DNA of 5,772 bases from Verrucomicrobiia bacterium (GTDB lineage Bacteria; Verrucomicrobiota; Verrucomicrobiia; CAIQCK01), in the NCBI GenBank assembly GCA_026417675.1, contig JAOACV010000195.1, forward strand, positions 1 through 5,772, in the 5' to 3' direction. Positions 4,837 to 5,772 of this stretch are shown here, one piece after another (position 1 is the first letter of the stretch; each line of letters opens with the position of its first letter). A program made the translations under genes and the position numbers. Under the pieces are notes generated by a model. It saw nothing but the letters and a program-made list of their open reading frames with translations, searched no databases and had not been told where the DNA came from.

Positions 4837-5772
4837 ATGAAAAGGACATGCGTAGCTATTATCGGCGCCGCGTTGGCGGCTTGGTGCGCCACGGGCGTTT
4901 CGCAAGGGCAAGCCGGGTCGTTTGACGGACTCGATTTGAATCTGGGCAACCTGTTCCGTCTTTCCAACGCCAAGTCGCGCTCGATCAGCCCGGAGAATTT
5001 CACCGGCGAGAAAGGCAAAGGCGGCATGGCAACCGAGGGCACCGGCAAAGGCGCCGCGCGCGACCTCGGCCAAGGCTGGAAGGTTTCGCCTTCAGTCCGC
5101 ATCAAGGCCGGCACGATGTTCACGCTGGGTGAAATCCAAGGCCCCGGTTGCATCCAGCAAATCTGGATGACGCCCACCGGCAATTGGCGGCACTCCATCA
5201 TCCGGTTCTACTGGGACGACGAGGCCGAGCCGTCCATCGAATGCCCGGTCGGCGACTTCTTCGCGTGCGGCTGGGGCAAATATTGCCAGATCAACTCGCT
5301 GGCCGTGTGCGTCAACCCCGGTAGCGCGTTCAACTGCTACTGGCAGATGCCATTCCGCAAGAAAGCCCGCGTGACGATGGAAAACATCGGCGACAAGGAC
5401 ATGATCCTCTACTACCAAATCAACTACACCCTCACCACCCTGCCGCCCGACGCAGCCTACCTGCACGCGCAGTTCCGGCGCGTCAACCCGCTGCCGGAGA
5501 AAAGCGTTTACACGATCCTCGATGGCGTCGTCGGCCGCGGCCAATACGTGGGCACCTACATGGCGTGGGAGGCGCGCAGCCCCGGCTGGTGGGGCGAGGG
5601 CGAGATCAAGTTCTACCTCGATGGCGACAAGGATTGGCCGACCATCTGCGGAACGGGCACGGAGGATTATTTCTGCGGCTCCTACAACTTCGAGAACCGG
5701 GAGACGAAGAAGTATCAGCCCTTCAGCACGACCTACAGCGGCTTGGCGCAAGTCATTCCGCCCGACACCGCC
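4837..5772 (+). CDS. Secreted DUF2961 / GH172-family glycoside hydrolase, 3' end beyond window
   Basis: The open frame runs 312 codons from ATG 4837 to the window edge without a stop. Residues 1 to about 25 form a Sec-type signal peptide ('MKRTCVAIIGAALAAW...'), so the enzyme is exported. The rest matches the DUF2961 family, now classed as GH172, whose characterised members act on alpha-D-fructofuranosides/difructose dianhydride I or on D-arabinofuranosyl linkages. Visible hallmarks are 'ITRxxW'-type strand 'CIQQIWMTP' (about 104-112), 'RFYWDDEAEPSIECPVGDFF' (about 119-138), 'GWWGEGEIKFYLDGD' (250-264) and 'GTGTEDYF' (272-279). From what I recall of the characterised bifidobacterial enzyme, its two catalytic glutamates fall in the last two motifs, here Glu254 and Glu276. 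Both are present, with one extra residue between them. Family proteins commonly have 350-450 residues, so the C-terminal part is off the window. The substrate cannot be told from sequence; plant, algal or actinobacterial glycans are possible. Confidence 0.88.
   Translation, partial: MKRTCVAIIGAALAAWCATGVSQGQAGSFDGLDLNLGNLFRLSNAKSRSISPENFTGEKGKGGMATEGTGKGAARDLGQGWKVSPSVRIKAGTMFTLGEIQGPGCIQQIWMTPTGNWRHSIIRFYWDDEAEPSIECPVGDFFACGWGKYCQINSLAVCVNPGSAFNCYWQMPFRKKARVTMENIGDKDMILYYQINYTLTTLPPDAAYLHAQFRRVNPLPEKSVYTILDGVVGRGQYVGTYMAWEARSPGWWGEGEIKFYLDGDKDWPTICGTGTEDYFCGSYNFENRETKKYQPFSTTYSGLAQVIPPDTA

Noticed and set aside
5092..5751. Open frame of 219 codons on the - strand opposite the GH172 gene
   Set aside because: It is a shadow of the GH172 coding sequence; no family motifs and no start signal.

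Overview
The window is GC-rich bacterial DNA, most likely from a metagenome-assembled member of the Planctomycetota-Verrucomicrobiota group. The Verrucomicrobiota (Pedosphaera/Limisphaerales-like) are my best guess. The reasons are the gene types: two proteins with 'CSRREF(F/L)K' twin-arginine (Tat) export signals, a Tat-exported Gfo/Idh/MocA oxidoreductase, a calcium-loop FG-GAP/VCBS propeller protein and a secreted DUF2961 (GH172) protein. This placement is inference from gene content, not from a marker gene.

Layout. Bases 1-19 are the Tn5/Nextera transposase mosaic-end adapter, not genomic DNA, so the real sequence starts at about base 20. Reading on the + strand: (i) the 3' part of an alpha/alpha-barrel carbohydrate-active protein (21-1046); (ii) a Tat-exported FG-GAP beta-propeller protein (about 1152-2335) broken by an apparent one-base loss near 2105-2120; (iii) a complete Tat-exported Gfo/Idh/MocA oxidoreductase (2538-3839). 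Then, on the - strand, come two small overlapping genes: a monoheme c-type cytochrome (4646-4302) followed by a membrane-anchored rhodanese (4305-3925). The window closes on the + strand with the 5' part of a secreted DUF2961/GH172 glycoside hydrolase (4837 to the edge), which has a strong ribosome binding site.

How the genes fit together. The + strand genes look like parts of a saprophyte's glycan-processing equipment in the cell envelope: a six-hairpin hydrolase-like protein, a GH172 candidate acting on fructofuranosyl or arabinofuranosyl sugars, an exported sugar oxidoreductase and a propeller protein. No transporter, transcription regulator or shared operon structure is visible, so a common pathway is not shown. 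The cytochrome and rhodanese form a separate two-gene operon, joined by an ATGA overlap and probably concerned with sulfur or redox chemistry.

The most noteworthy structure is a diverged repeat of about 65 bp upstream of both Tat-signal genes (1074-1138 and 2461-2525, about 78% identical by eye). Similarity resumes around the two starts and runs through the Tat signal codons, so leader and export signal may have been copied together. The other main points are technical: adapter carry-over at the start, and a frameshift that removes the seventh propeller blade. I saw no RNA genes, CRISPR arrays, insertion sequences or convincing new multi-gene system.
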